NCBI RefSeq assembly: GCF_037076345.1
Contig: NZ_AP024702.1
Location: 2,914,001 to 2,978,000 of the forward strand
Direction: 5' to 3'
Length of the DNA: 64,000 bases
From: Haloferula helveola
GTDB lineage: Bacteria; Verrucomicrobiota; Verrucomicrobiia; Verrucomicrobiales; Akkermansiaceae
This document shows positions 16,671 to 25,702 of the stretch, piece by piece. Within the stretch, counting starts at the first letter, position 1, and the number at the start of each line of letters is the position of its first letter. Position numbers and translations under genes: made by a program. The notes below the pieces were generated by a model. The model ran no database searches, was not told the DNA's origin, and saw only the letters and a program-made list of their open reading frames with translations.

Positions 16671-18116
16671 TCAAGCAGGCGCTTCGGCTTCCGCCTTGGC
16701 GGCTTTGCGTTGCTTCAGGCTCTGGACGGTCTGGATCTTGTTGGCGGCATTGAAGGCCGCCACCTTGTAGCACTCGGCCAGCGTTGGGTAGTTGAAGACG
16801 GTATTGAGGAAGTAATCGAGCCCGCCACCGAGGCCGATGACCGCCTGGCCGATGTGGATCAGCTCGGTGGCACCTGAGCCGATGCAGTGGACTCCGAGCA
16901 GGGTGCCTTCGTCGCGGTGGAAGATCATTTTGAACATCCCGGAGTCGTCGCCGAGGATCTGGCCGCGGGCGATCTCCCGGAACCGCGCGATGCCGGTCTC
17001 GTAGGGCACCCGGGCGGCTGTCAGTTCCTCTTCGGTCTTGCCGACCATCGAGATCTCGGGGATCGCATAGATGCCGATCGGGAAATGAATGCCCATCGGT
17101 TGGGCCTCCTTGCCAAACATGTGACAGGCGGCGAGCCGTCCCTGCTCCGACGAGGTGGCGGCGAGTGCCGGGTAGCCGATGACGTCGCCGGCGGCATAGA
17201 TATGCGACACCGAGGTCTGGTGGTCGTCATTCACCTTGAGGCGTCCGCGGTCGTCGGCCTCGAGGCCGGCTGCGGGCAGGTTCAGGGCGTCGGTGGCGCC
17301 CTGGCGGCCGACCGAGAACAGGATCATGTCGGCGACGACGTGCTTGCCGGACTCCAGTTCGATCAGGCCTTCGCGTTGGCCGCCGTGCTCGACGACTTCC
17401 ATCGAAGAGACTCCATCGCCGCAGCGGAAGGTGACGTCCTGTTTGCGCATCTGGTGGACGAGTTCATCGACGATCTCGTGGTCGAGGAATTCGAGCGGCC
17501 GGGGCCGTTTGTCGATGATCGTGACCTGCACGCCGAGGGCGGCGAACATCGACGCATACTCGATCCCGATCACCCCGGCGCCGACGACGGCGACCTTGCG
17601 CGGGAGTTTCTCAAGTTGCAGCAGCGAGTCCGAAGTGACGACCACCTTGCCGTCGGCGGCGATGCCCCGCGGCTCGGCCGGGCGGGTGCCGACCGCGATT
17701 AGGATATTCGCTCCGCTGACCCGGCGTTTCGAGCTGATCCCGTCGACCACCAAGGTGTGCGGATCCTCGAACGATGCCCGGCCGCGGATCACCTCGATGT
17801 CATTCCGGGAGAGGGCGTCCTGGACCGTCTCGGACTCCTTGGCGACGACGTTGTCGACCTGGGCGATCAGCTGGTCCATCGACGGACGGGCCTTGCGCGC
17901 CGTTGGGGTGCCGTGGTCGATCCCGGGATCGGCATACAGCCTCCGGACCGCCTCGCGGAAGGTCTTCGAGGGGATGGTGCCGGTCTCGATACAGACGCCG
18001 CCGATGCAGGTCTGCTTCTCGATAATCGCGACACGTTTGCCGAGTTTGGAGGCCTGGACGGCGGCGCGTTGTCCGGCGGGACCGGAGCCGATGCAGATGA
18101 GGTCGAAGTCGTACAT
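16671..18116 (-). CDS. sthA: Soluble pyridine nucleotide transhydrogenase
   Basis: A 481-residue FAD flavoprotein of the pyridine nucleotide-disulfide oxidoreductase family. GSGPAGQRAA is the FAD fingerprint and GAGVIGIEYASMFA the NAD(P) fingerprint. At the redox-disulfide position it reads GGVCIETGTIPSK, keeping only the first Cys, which is typical of SthA, not of lipoamide or glutathione reductases. It balances NADPH and NADH in the cytoplasm. The ATG at 18116 (MYDFDLICIGSG) matches family start sites; the longer open frame upstream is not conserved-looking. Confidence 0.93.
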   Translation of the reverse strand: MYDFDLICIGSGPAGQRAAVQASKLGKRVAIIEKQTCIGGVCIETGTIPSKTFREAVRRLYADPGIDHGTPTARKARPSMDQLIAQVDNVVAKESETVQDALSRNDIEVIRGRASFEDPHTLVVDGISSKRRVSGANILIAVGTRPAEPRGIAADGKVVVTSDSLLQLEKLPRKVAVVGAGVIGIEYASMFAALGVQVTIIDKRPRPLEFLDHEIVDELVHQMRKQDVTFRCGDGVSSMEVVEHGGQREGLIELESGKHVVADMILFSVGRQGATDALNLPAAGLEADDRGRLKVNDDHQTSVSHIYAAGDVIGYPALAATSSEQGRLAACHMFGKEAQPMGIHFPIGIYAIPEISMVGKTEEELTAARVPYETGIARFREIARGQILGDDSGMFKMIFHRDEGTLLGVHCIGSGATELIHIGQAVIGLGGGLDYFLNTVFNYPTLAECYKVAAFNAANKIQTVQSLKQRKAAKAEAEAPA

Positions 18117-18221
18117 GGGTTGGGTGGAGGGGCCGTGAAGTCTGGGGATTCCTTGATTAGGAGCAGCTTGCAGGCCATTCGGCTTCTCTGGCGCGTCAGG
18201 CGCCGCGAGGGCTTGGAAACC

Positions 18222-18250
18222 AAGGGAGGTTCGCCATGATGAGGCCGTGA
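18222..18250 (+). promoter_or_regulatory. Shine-Dalgarno with four-codon mini-ORF overlapping the sulfatase start
   Basis: AAGGGAGG (18222-18229) sits six bases before ATG ATG AGG CCG TGA (18236-18250). The stop overlaps the GTG start of the sulfatase (18247) in another frame. The strong ribosome site therefore serves the mini-ORF, and the sulfatase may be translated by coupling. Confidence 0.4.
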
Positions 18251-19623
18251 AGCCCGTAATGATTGCCCTCGCCACTGCCCTTGGCGCCCTTTCCGCCTGC
18301 GCCGCGCCACCGAATTTCGTCTTCATCGTCGCCGACGACCTCGGCTACGCCGATGTCGGGGTCCACGGCTGCAAGGACATCCCGACGCCCCACATCGACT
18401 CGATCGCCAGCAGCGGTGTTCGTTTCAGCAACGGCTACTCGAACCATCCGTTCTGCTCGCCGATGAGGGCAGGTTTCCTGACCGGCCGGTATCAGCACCG
18501 GTTCGGCTACGAGACGAACGTGCCCTACGACATGGAGAACCCGAATCTCGGATTGCCCAACGATGTCGTGACCATCCCCGAGCGGTTGAAGAAGGCGGGC
18601 TACACGACGGCGGTGGTCGGCAAGTGGCACCTCGGCGCGCATCCGAGCAAGCATCCGAACAAGCGGGGTTTCGATTACTTCTTCGGCTTCCTCGGTGGCG
18701 GTCATGACTATTTCACCAGTGACCTTTCCCAGAGCCAGCACGAGGGTTACAAGGCACCGCTGATGCGGAATGGCGCACCCCTCGGTGTGGAGGGCTACCT
18801 GACGACCCAGCTTTCGGAAGAGGCGGCGAAGTGGATCGGCGAAAACAAGGACAAGCCCTTCTACCTCTACCTCGCCTACAACGCCCCGCACACGCCGATG
18901 CAGGCGCCGGAAGAGAAGCTCAAGCAGTTCGCGTCGATCAAGAACAAGAAGCGCCGCACCTACGCCGGGATGGTGAGCGCGATGGATGACGGCATCGGCA
19001 TGGTGCTCAAGGCACTCGACGATGCCGGCGTGCGCGACAACACGGTGGTTGCCTTCCTTTCCGACAACGGCGGACCCGAGCCGCACAACGCATCGGACAA
19101 CGGACCGCTGCGAGGTACGAAGGGTACCGTATTCGAGGGTGGCATCCGCGTGCCCTACCTCGTCTCGTGGCCGGCGAAGTTGCCGAAGGGCCTCGTTTTC
19201 GAACAACCGGTGATCGCACTCGACCTTCCGGTGACGGCCTTGAATCTCGCCGGAGCACCGACCGATGGCCCGCTTGATGGTGTGGATCTGATGCCGTGGC
19301 TGACGGAAGGCGGTGATCCTGCCGGTCCACCGCACAAGGCGCTCTTCTGGCGGATGGGGAACAATGGACGAAAGGACTTCGCGATCCGGCAGGGGAACCT
19401 CAAGTTCCTCCGACAGGATGACCTGACCGCCGTCTTCGACCTGTCGACCGATATCGGCGAGCAGTCGCCCATCGAAAAAAAGTCAGCGGGTCTGATGGCG
19501 GCATGGGAAAAGTGGAACGCGCCCAACAAGCGGCCGGCTTTCCATGGATTCGGAACCTACCACCAGAAGCGGAAGGCCTTCTACCAGCAGCTCGAGGACG
19601 AACCCGCCGATTCGCCGCGCTGA
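18247..19623 (+). CDS. Secreted, possibly lipid-anchored sulfatase
   Basis: A 458-residue sulfatase. ADDLGYADVG is the metal site; CSPMRAGFLTGRYQHRFG is the maturation motif, with Cys70 as the formylglycine precursor. GKWHLG, NAPHTPMQAP and LSDNGGPEPHNASDNGPLRG place it with the N-acetylgalactosamine-6-sulfatase-like and related S1 enzymes. The signal sequence ends LSAC (residues 15-18), so lipidation at Cys18 is possible, though ordinary cleavage cannot be excluded. The GTG start is coupled to a mini-ORF; an in-frame ATG at 18259 is the alternative. Confidence 0.9.
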   Translation: MKPVMIALATALGALSACAAPPNFVFIVADDLGYADVGVHGCKDIPTPHIDSIASSGVRFSNGYSNHPFCSPMRAGFLTGRYQHRFGYETNVPYDMENPNLGLPNDVVTIPERLKKAGYTTAVVGKWHLGAHPSKHPNKRGFDYFFGFLGGGHDYFTSDLSQSQHEGYKAPLMRNGAPLGVEGYLTTQLSEEAAKWIGENKDKPFYLYLAYNAPHTPMQAPEEKLKQFASIKNKKRRTYAGMVSAMDDGIGMVLKALDDAGVRDNTVVAFLSDNGGPEPHNASDNGPLRGTKGTVFEGGIRVPYLVSWPAKLPKGLVFEQPVIALDLPVTALNLAGAPTDGPLDGVDLMPWLTEGGDPAGPPHKALFWRMGNNGRKDFAIRQGNLKFLRQDDLTAVFDLSTDIGEQSPIEKKSAGLMAAWEKWNAPNKRPAFHGFGTYHQKRKAFYQQLEDEPADSPR

Positions 19624-19672
19624 AACGGATTTTGCTTTGCATGACAAAGCCGAGAAGTGCACCCTTCCCGGG

Positions 19673-20170
19673 ATGATCGGGAAGCGGCTGCTATTGCTGG
19701 GTTCGGCGTCCGTCTGCGTCGCTGTGGCGGGCGTGCTGGCTTTGGGCCATCGGCAGGGTGAAAGCCGAGCCGCCGAAGCGCGGCATGAAGGTTTGCGCGA
19801 AGCTCGGAACGACCGGTGGGATCGGCCGGTCGGTGACGTGGACATCTCCGAGAGGCGGATGGAGCGGACACTCCGGGGTGCCCACCCCGGGGAAGGTTCC
19901 CTGGCATCAAAGTCGGCAAGGCCCTTCGAGGTAACGGTTGGTGGCAATGTTCGGACACCGGGACCGGTGGAGATTCGCCCGGGTCAGGTCATTGGCGAAG
20001 CGATCGCGGCTGCGGGAGGAGCGAATGAGTTTGGTGCGATCCAGCGGGTCAGGCTGTATCGGGCGGGGAAGGTCTACGAGTATGACCTCAGCCAAGAGGC
20101 GCCACCTGCGATTTTTCTGCAGCCGGAGGATGTCATCAAAGTGCCGCAGAAGATGGTACTCGGGCGCTGA
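19673..20170 (+). CDS. SLBB-domain protein with N-terminal membrane anchor
   Basis: A 165-residue protein with an N-terminal hydrophobic segment (about residues 5-25), a charged linker and one C-terminal SLBB/soluble-ligand-binding beta-grasp domain (FEVTVGGNVRTPGPVEIRPG ... FLQPEDVIKVPQ). Such domains occur in polysaccharide export proteins of the Wza/GumB type, but the Poly_export domain itself is absent. The linker ERTLRGAHPGEG is encoded by an intergenic-type palindromic repeat (19862-19890). Confidence 0.75.
   Translation: MIGKRLLLLGSASVCVAVAGVLALGHRQGESRAAEARHEGLREARNDRWDRPVGDVDISERRMERTLRGAHPGEGSLASKSARPFEVTVGGNVRTPGPVEIRPGQVIGEAIAAAGGANEFGAIQRVRLYRAGKVYEYDLSQEAPPAIFLQPEDVIKVPQKMVLGR
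19862..19890. repeat. Palindromic repeat inside the SLBB gene
   Basis: The word GAGCGGACACTCC (19862-19874) is identical to 49747-49759 in an intergenic hairpin. It runs into a perfect 8-2-8 palindrome (CCGGGGTG-CC-CACCCCGG, 19873-19890). It is read in frame as a linker. Confidence 0.5.
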
Positions 20171-20185
20171 CGACCGACTCGTCAG
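20167..20185. terminator. Hairpin shared by two convergent stop codons
   Basis: CTGACGA and TCGTCAG flank a 5-base loop. The stem contains the TGA stop of the SLBB gene and, on the other strand, the TGA stop of the convergent gene. There is no T run, so a bidirectional terminator is only possible. Confidence 0.35.
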
Positions 20186-21516
20186 GGAGCGACTCGGGGT
20201 TCGCGGCGTTTCTTTCCGCGCCACAGCCGCCAAAAGACCCGCAGGCTGAGTACGCCGAGGAGAAACTCGGTGCCGAGAACGGCCCAGACCACCCACGGGA
20301 CCGGTGCCGGTGGGGTGCGGGCCGTCGATGAGAGCGACAGTTGGTGGAGCATGACGATCTCCGGGAAATGGGGAGCGTGGAACGGGTCGCCGACCGCCGC
20401 CGGAACGAGCAGCCGACCGCCGGGCAGGGGCAGCGAGGTCGTGATCAGCTCGGCGCCGAGTTTCCCCGCACGTTCGTGGTCGCCGTGTAGCCGTGCCGCA
20501 CCGAGCCCGAGTCCGGTCGCGCTGGTCCCGAAGCCTCCGATGACCGGTCCCGAGTCGGGATCGAAGTAGGTCTCTTCCTTGCCTCCGATGGTCGCGGGCC
20601 GGGGAAACTCCCGCCAGCCGGCACACCAGTCGTTTTCCTGCCAGAAGCCGGACGCGTAGTTGGCATAGAGCCGGTCCGCGATGTCCGGATCGACGCTGCG
20701 GATGAACGAGAAGAAGAAGCCGTTCGTGCAGCCGCGGCTGGGTGCGAGCGGCCTGCCGGTGTCATCGACCGCCATGTAGGGTGGCAGCGGTCCGCCGAAG
20801 GTGCCGACCAGCCGGTCCATCGCGGCCTTCGCCCATTCCTTCCGGTCGGAGCCGAGGGCGATGCCGGCATGGCGGATCATCGCGGTCGCCACACCGACGT
20901 CCGCCGGGAAGCACTGGTCGGGGTAGTCGTCGACGAGCCCGACGGGCGAGCGGTCGATGTCGGTCGCCAGATCGTCCACCAGCGTCCGGAGCAAGGGCAG
21001 GTGATCGTCCTTGCCGGTCAGGTTGTGGTGGGCGGTCAGTGAACCGATCATCAGCATCCGGTAGAAGCAGTTCGGGTCCTGCAAGTAATCGTCGCCCCAG
21101 TAGGTCTTCACCCAGTGGGCGTGGCCTTCGTCCAGCATGATACGGACGCTCGCCTCGATCGCCGCGGCGCCATACTCGGTTGGTGGATGGGCCGACAGCG
21201 ACGGATCATTCTCCCACTGGTGCTGCAGGTTCTCCGTCGCCAGCAGGTAGAAGAAGGCTCCGTAGACCGGCCATTCCGTGGCGGTGATCTGGGAAACGTC
21301 GAGGGTCTCGGCCGCTCCCGACGCGATCCGCGCATCGACGTAGGAGGGGATCCGTTTCGACAGGGATCGGTGCAGGGTGAAGGCGAAGCGGCTGGAACTC
21401 GCGGATCTCAGCCCCGGGTCACCGAACAGATGCCACGCACTGGTGGCACATGGCACCAGTGCAAGTGCAGGTAGAAGAATACACAGGGCGAAGAATCGTC
21501 GGATGGCGCGCCGCAT
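20182..21516 (-). CDS. Exported membrane-anchored protein of unknown function
   Basis: A 444-residue protein with an N-terminal hydrophobic segment (about residues 7-28) and a C-terminal one (PWVVWAVLGTEFLLGVLSLRVFW) followed by a basic tail. The middle is helical with conserved-looking Trp, His and Asp positions (WPVYGAFF, WGDDYLQDPNCFYRMLM, YPDQCFPADVGVA, GCTNGFFFSF). This layout would fit an (alpha/alpha)6 barrel such as linalool-dehydratase-like or glycosidase-like proteins. That is a fold guess, not an assignment. Confidence 0.7.
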   Translation of the reverse strand: MRRAIRRFFALCILLPALALVPCATSAWHLFGDPGLRSASSSRFAFTLHRSLSKRIPSYVDARIASGAAETLDVSQITATEWPVYGAFFYLLATENLQHQWENDPSLSAHPPTEYGAAAIEASVRIMLDEGHAHWVKTYWGDDYLQDPNCFYRMLMIGSLTAHHNLTGKDDHLPLLRTLVDDLATDIDRSPVGLVDDYPDQCFPADVGVATAMIRHAGIALGSDRKEWAKAAMDRLVGTFGGPLPPYMAVDDTGRPLAPSRGCTNGFFFSFIRSVDPDIADRLYANYASGFWQENDWCAGWREFPRPATIGGKEETYFDPDSGPVIGGFGTSATGLGLGAARLHGDHERAGKLGAELITTSLPLPGGRLLVPAAVGDPFHAPHFPEIVMLHQLSLSSTARTPPAPVPWVVWAVLGTEFLLGVLSLRVFWRLWRGKKRREPRVAP

Positions 21517-21591
21517 GACGAAGGGATCAAGGACCTGCCGGTACGCCCGGGGTGTGAAGGGCGTGTGAAAACCCGGAGAGCCTCGGCTGGA

Positions 21592-22497
21592 TCAACGTTC
21601 CGGACTCGGGGGCTCGGGAGTGGCCGGTTTGCTCGCTCTCTTCTCCTCAAACTCGACGAGCCGCTCAATTGAGACCTCCTCTGCTGCCTCCGAGAAACGT
21701 TTCTGCTGGGCCTCACGCATGGCCTCCGCTTTCCACTTCACTTTCAACTCAGGTGCCATCTCCTCGAAGGGGCGCTTGCCCGGCTTGCCGACCTCTGAGA
21801 CGCGGATCAGCCAAGCGGAATCTCCGATCACCTCGATCTTGCTCAATGCCGGACCGGTCTGCCCGGTGGCCCATTCGACGAGCTCTTCGGGGAGGATCAG
21901 ATGAGGTTGCCCGCGTGTCACCCGACCCAACGAACCGCCTTGGTAGCGCGTGTCCGCATCATCCGAGAATTTCACAGCGAGGGCACCGAAGCCGCGCTGC
22001 TTCTCAGGGTCCGCCAGTCCCAGCCACTCTTCGCGGGCCGTTTCGAGATTCGCGACCGCGGCTTCACGGTCGGAAGTGATGCGCTGGCGGAGCACCGCTG
22101 TCACGGCCCATGCGGCGCCCGCAGAGGGCAGCGCCTCCCATGCGGCTTTCAAGTCGGCTTCCGTCGGCTCGGGATCCGGGGCCGACTCGAGGTAGCGGCT
22201 GGCGAGCATCCGGCGCTGTGCAGCTCGGACGGACGGCTCGTCATCGAGCTTTTCCCGCCGTGCCATCGCGGCGAACAGCTCGTCCTCGATGAGCATCTCA
22301 AGGGCGGACGATTTGTCGATCGCTCGTCCGGATTCGATCGCGAAATCGATGTCGGACTCAAGGATCCAGCGGTCACCGACCTTGGCGACCGCGTCCGGCG
22401 GTGCGGTCTTTTCGGACGGTGCCGGGGGAGTTGGGTCGCAGGAGCTGAGGAGCACCGCGATGGCCAGCACCGGAGGGATCCAACCGCAGGACTTCAT
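21592..22497 (-). CDS. Parvulin-type peptidyl-prolyl isomerase lipoprotein
   Basis: A 301-residue protein with lipobox LSSC (residues 17-20). An N-terminal SurA-like helical part (AVAKVGDRWILESDIDFAIES, LEMLIEDELFAAMARRE) is followed by a parvulin domain (LAVKFSDDADTRYQGGSLGRV ... DSAWLIRVSEVGKPGKRPFEEM). The C-terminus is helical and charged. The expected role is folding of exported proteins. The ATG overlaps the TGA of the PEP-CTERM gene (ATGA), so it is translationally coupled as the last gene of the giant-protein operon. Confidence 0.85.
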   Translation of the reverse strand: MKSCGWIPPVLAIAVLLSSCDPTPPAPSEKTAPPDAVAKVGDRWILESDIDFAIESGRAIDKSSALEMLIEDELFAAMARREKLDDEPSVRAAQRRMLASRYLESAPDPEPTEADLKAAWEALPSAGAAWAVTAVLRQRITSDREAAVANLETAREEWLGLADPEKQRGFGALAVKFSDDADTRYQGGSLGRVTRGQPHLILPEELVEWATGQTGPALSKIEVIGDSAWLIRVSEVGKPGKRPFEEMAPELKVKWKAEAMREAQQKRFSEAAEEVSIERLVEFEEKRASKPATPEPPSPER

Positions 22498-23168
22498 CGT
22501 TTCCGGCGGAGAAGGGAGATGGCCGCGATGGCGGTCAGCATCGCGACGCCGGGCTCGGGGACGATTTCGAGACTGAACGAGTAGGGAGTGTCGACCGACG
22601 AACTCCAACCCGTTCCAGCGGTTCCGCTCTCCGCCACCCGGTCGCCGACCGAGTAGTCGTGCTCGTCGTCGATGGTGGGTCCGGTGGCCGTGGCGAAGCG
22701 CCAGTAGTAAAGTCCGGTGGCCAGGGCTTGGTCGAAGTCCGGCGCGGTCACGCCGAACACGATCCATGCCCGCTCACCCTCGACGCTGGGAAGATGACCC
22801 AAGGGCAGGATTTCCGGGTCGGGCAAAACAGTCACGAGCGAGTCGACACCAGTCGGCAACGAGTCAAAGGGGCTCGTGTCGTAAACCGCGAGCACCTTCG
22901 ACAGATCGGGGGCGAGCCCGGTTTCGCCGACGATCATGATCGTCGTGTTCGCATTGGGGACCAGCTTCTGGATCCGCATGGTCAGACCACCCGCGAACAC
23001 TTCCGGATCGGCCGCGGCGCCGGCCTGGATCGAGGTCCCCAGCCACTGGTTGTAGCTTGCCGTGGCGTTCGAGGTCGACGTCGGCAGGTCGAGCGAGCTG
23101 ACCGCCGCCTGCAGCGGCAGCCACAGTGCGACCGCGATGATTGTCAGGATCCGCGCCACGCCCGTCAC
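22494..23168 (-). CDS. PEP-CTERM sorted exported protein
   Basis: A 224-residue protein with a signal peptide and a C-terminal PEP-CTERM signal: VPEPG, a hydrophobic helix (VAMLTAIAAISLL) and RRKR. Such proteins are sorted and cleaved by exosortase, usually in exopolysaccharide-producing Gram-negative bacteria. The body is beta-rich and unfamiliar. Translation starts at a GTG directly next to the TAA of the upstream gene (no spacer), and its own stop overlaps the start of the isomerase gene. Confidence 0.85.
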   Translation of the reverse strand: MTGVARILTIIAVALWLPLQAAVSSLDLPTSTSNATASYNQWLGTSIQAGAAADPEVFAGGLTMRIQKLVPNANTTIMIVGETGLAPDLSKVLAVYDTSPFDSLPTGVDSLVTVLPDPEILPLGHLPSVEGERAWIVFGVTAPDFDQALATGLYYWRFATATGPTIDDEHDYSVGDRVAESGTAGTGWSSSVDTPYSFSLEIVPEPGVAMLTAIAAISLLRRKR

Positions 23169-25682
23169 TTAGTCGGCATATTGGGCCTCGATCTGATAGA
23201 AGCAAGCGTTCTCACCCGCTTCGACCGGCAGGCTCACGGTGACCCGTTCCATGCCGTCGGAGAGGATCTCGCTGGCCACCTCTCGAATCTCCGCTTCCGG
23301 CGCGTCCGACCATTGCTTGAGGTCGGTCGAGACACGGATCGCGTAGCGGATTTCCGGAGCCGACGGCCAACGTTTCCACGTCAGTTGGATGCGTCCGTCG
23401 GTCGGTTTGCCGAGGCGGGTCGGCTCGATGTGGTCGAAGACATTCGGATTTCCGCCGAAGGCGAACTCACCGAGCAAGTCGCGGCCGTCGCCATCGCCGT
23501 CCGAACCGAGCGGCGTCGATTCCTCGATGGTGTGAGCCGTGCGCCACTCGTCGAGGGTCTTGGGCCGCTCGAGAATCAGGACGGTCCCCTGCGGGGTCTC
23601 GCCGAAGAGGTAGGCGGAGTCGGCAAGGACACTGATCCGGACATCTTCGGCACCGTAGCGGAGGTTCGCGATCGGAAGCGGTTCGACGTCGAGCACGATG
23701 ACCTCCTGATAGGGCGAGAAGGTCACGGTCGCCGGCAGCTTCTTGTAGTCGAAGTTGGCCAGGGCCTTTCCGGAGGTCCCGAGCTTGGCGGTCAGCGAGG
23801 TGCTCATAGGCCCGCTGCGGCGGACGAGGATCTGGGCCGGCATGCCGAAATCGCTGTAGGCGATCCTTTCGGTCACCTCGATCCACACGCGGCTCGGGAG
23901 GTCGAGAAGCGGCACGCTGAGGGTGCGGTGGCCTTCGGCGATGGACCAACCTTCGGCGGTCGTGAGCTCGAGTTGGATGGTCTCGGTCGGCTCCTTGATG
24001 TCGTCGGCCAGCGGAACAATCTCGAAGTCGATTTCCTTCACACCTGCCGCGAAGTGAGCGGTGGATGCCAAGGAAAGGAAGTCCAGCCCCATGGTTGCGG
24101 TGCCGCTCCAGGTGAGAGGCACGTCGAGCGGAGCACTGGCATCGCCGCGACGCCGGACCGTGATGGTCGCGGTGGTCAGGTTCTCCTCGGAAGCCGCACC
24201 GGAGAGGGTGAGGAACAGGGTGGTTTCAGGAACGATGTCGCCGGTGACCAGAAGACCGAGGTCCCAGAGGTCGGCCGGGTCCTGAGGGAATTCGGCTCCG
24301 GTGAGATCGACGATCAGGTCGGGCGTGCTGCCGCCATCGCCGCTGAAGTCGACCCAGAGGGCATCGCCGACTCGGGAAACGTGATCGCGAAGGAAGGTCG
24401 GAGTGGTCGGGGAGAAGCACCCCGTCAGGTCGATCACGTCGCGCTCCTCGACCGAGAAGTCGAGCATCTCGACCGTGCCGGTCGCGTTCGCCAGCAGCAG
24501 CCGGTCGGCACCCTCGTTGCCGCGCACGCGGTCGCCATTGCCGACGACCATCAGGTCGTCGTGCGGTGATCCGGCCACCTCGTCCGCGCCGGAGGACGCG
24601 ATGAAGATCCGGGCCTCGTCGCGGTCACCACCGGGAGTGCGCAGAGTGGCACCACCCGTGAGGCGGGAAGCATCGTGAACGGTGGGCAGGGAAGCGGGTT
24701 GGGATTCCGCCGCGAGCCCCCAACCGAGCCACATCGCTTCAGCATCGCCCGCGACGATACGCAGGTCTGCAACCGCCGGTTCGTGCGACGGCGTTTCGTC
24801 GCGGACCGTGAGTGGGACAATCCATTCGCCTTCCGCGCTGCCCGAGTGGCGGATGACGACGTCGCCCGCGTCGAGGTCGGCCTGGGTGAAAGTGGTGAGC
24901 GCATCCGTGCTACCGGCACGGGTGATGGTCAGGCCGGCCGGGAGGGTGCCCGGCACGAAGGTCAGCGCTGACGGCGCTGAGTCGCGGTCGATGGTGCGCA
25001 CCACCAGGGCGGCCGCACCGCCGGGTTCGAGGTTGGCCAGAACCTCGGAAGGAAGCTTCGGCTCCTGGTCGGGGCCGGTCGGGTCGCTGCCCGCCGCGTA
25101 TTCCTCAAGATTGGTGGCGCCATCGCCATCGGGATCGGCATCCGCATCCGCGAGGAATGGGTCGGTGCCGTTCTCCTCCTCCCACCAGTCGGGAAGGCCG
25201 TCGCCGTCGCTGTCGGGAAGGGAGCCTTCGACGATCAGATCGAGGCGCTGGAAGTCCCCATGGTCTTCGGTCGAGAGTTCGAAGGTCGAGGTGGACGGGT
25301 CGGCAAGCCGGGTCGGCAGCCCCTCGACCGAGATGGTCGTGTTTCGGAAAGGCAGGCTGGGGGTGCCCGACGGCAACCGGAGGCCGGCCAGTACGCCGGG
25401 CATCGTACCTTCCACCGCGAGGTGCTGGGGAATGCGCAAGACATAGGACATCGTGCCGTTCTTCAGCGGCGCGAGATTGCCACGCACCGTCTGGACTTCA
25501 CCGCCGGACGCTTCGTCGGGTGTCACGGTCCAGACGATCTCGCCGGAGGTCAGCACGTATTCGGCACCACCGCCGAGGTGCAGCACGCGGCCGTAGAAGA
25601 CGATGTCGGGTTCGGGCATCGCGCCGCGGGCGGTGAGGGTCGCCAGGGTCGCGATGAGCGTAGGAAGGATCCACGTTTTCAT
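23169..25682 (-). CDS. Secreted Calx-beta / TSP3-repeat adhesin-like protein
   Basis: An 837-residue protein; the ATG at 25682 gives the signal peptide MKTWILPTLIATLATLTARG. A thrombospondin type-3-like calcium stretch (DSDGDGLPDWWEEENGTDP ... DADPDGDGATNLEEY) lies near residues 155-190. A beta-sandwich region follows (DAGDVVIRHSGSAEGEW). RGNEGADRLLL resembles a single RTX-type repeat. Two Calx-beta-like domains (TLSGAASEENLTTATITVRR; a second near YSDFGMPAQILVRRSG) come next. The C-terminus (YAIRVSTDLKQWSDAPEAE) matches a fibronectin-like end seen in many Verrucomicrobial proteins. It starts 20 bases after the giant gene. Confidence 0.8.
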   Translation of the reverse strand: MKTWILPTLIATLATLTARGAMPEPDIVFYGRVLHLGGGAEYVLTSGEIVWTVTPDEASGGEVQTVRGNLAPLKNGTMSYVLRIPQHLAVEGTMPGVLAGLRLPSGTPSLPFRNTTISVEGLPTRLADPSTSTFELSTEDHGDFQRLDLIVEGSLPDSDGDGLPDWWEEENGTDPFLADADADPDGDGATNLEEYAAGSDPTGPDQEPKLPSEVLANLEPGGAAALVVRTIDRDSAPSALTFVPGTLPAGLTITRAGSTDALTTFTQADLDAGDVVIRHSGSAEGEWIVPLTVRDETPSHEPAVADLRIVAGDAEAMWLGWGLAAESQPASLPTVHDASRLTGGATLRTPGGDRDEARIFIASSGADEVAGSPHDDLMVVGNGDRVRGNEGADRLLLANATGTVEMLDFSVEERDVIDLTGCFSPTTPTFLRDHVSRVGDALWVDFSGDGGSTPDLIVDLTGAEFPQDPADLWDLGLLVTGDIVPETTLFLTLSGAASEENLTTATITVRRRGDASAPLDVPLTWSGTATMGLDFLSLASTAHFAAGVKEIDFEIVPLADDIKEPTETIQLELTTAEGWSIAEGHRTLSVPLLDLPSRVWIEVTERIAYSDFGMPAQILVRRSGPMSTSLTAKLGTSGKALANFDYKKLPATVTFSPYQEVIVLDVEPLPIANLRYGAEDVRISVLADSAYLFGETPQGTVLILERPKTLDEWRTAHTIEESTPLGSDGDGDGRDLLGEFAFGGNPNVFDHIEPTRLGKPTDGRIQLTWKRWPSAPEIRYAIRVSTDLKQWSDAPEAEIREVASEILSDGMERVTVSLPVEAGENACFYQIEAQYAD

Positions 25683-25702
25683 GGGACGTCGGGGAAGGAG
25701 GT

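Noticed and set aside
17941-18060. Loss of the redox disulfide in the flavoprotein as a possible inactivating mutation
   Set aside because: A single Cys followed by TGTIPSK is the normal pattern of soluble transhydrogenases.
22659-24569. Plus-strand frame of about 630 codons opposite the Calx-beta protein gene
   Set aside because: The minus-strand frame has a signal peptide, TSP3 and Calx-beta-like motifs and is coupled to its neighbours; the plus-strand one has no recognisable feature.
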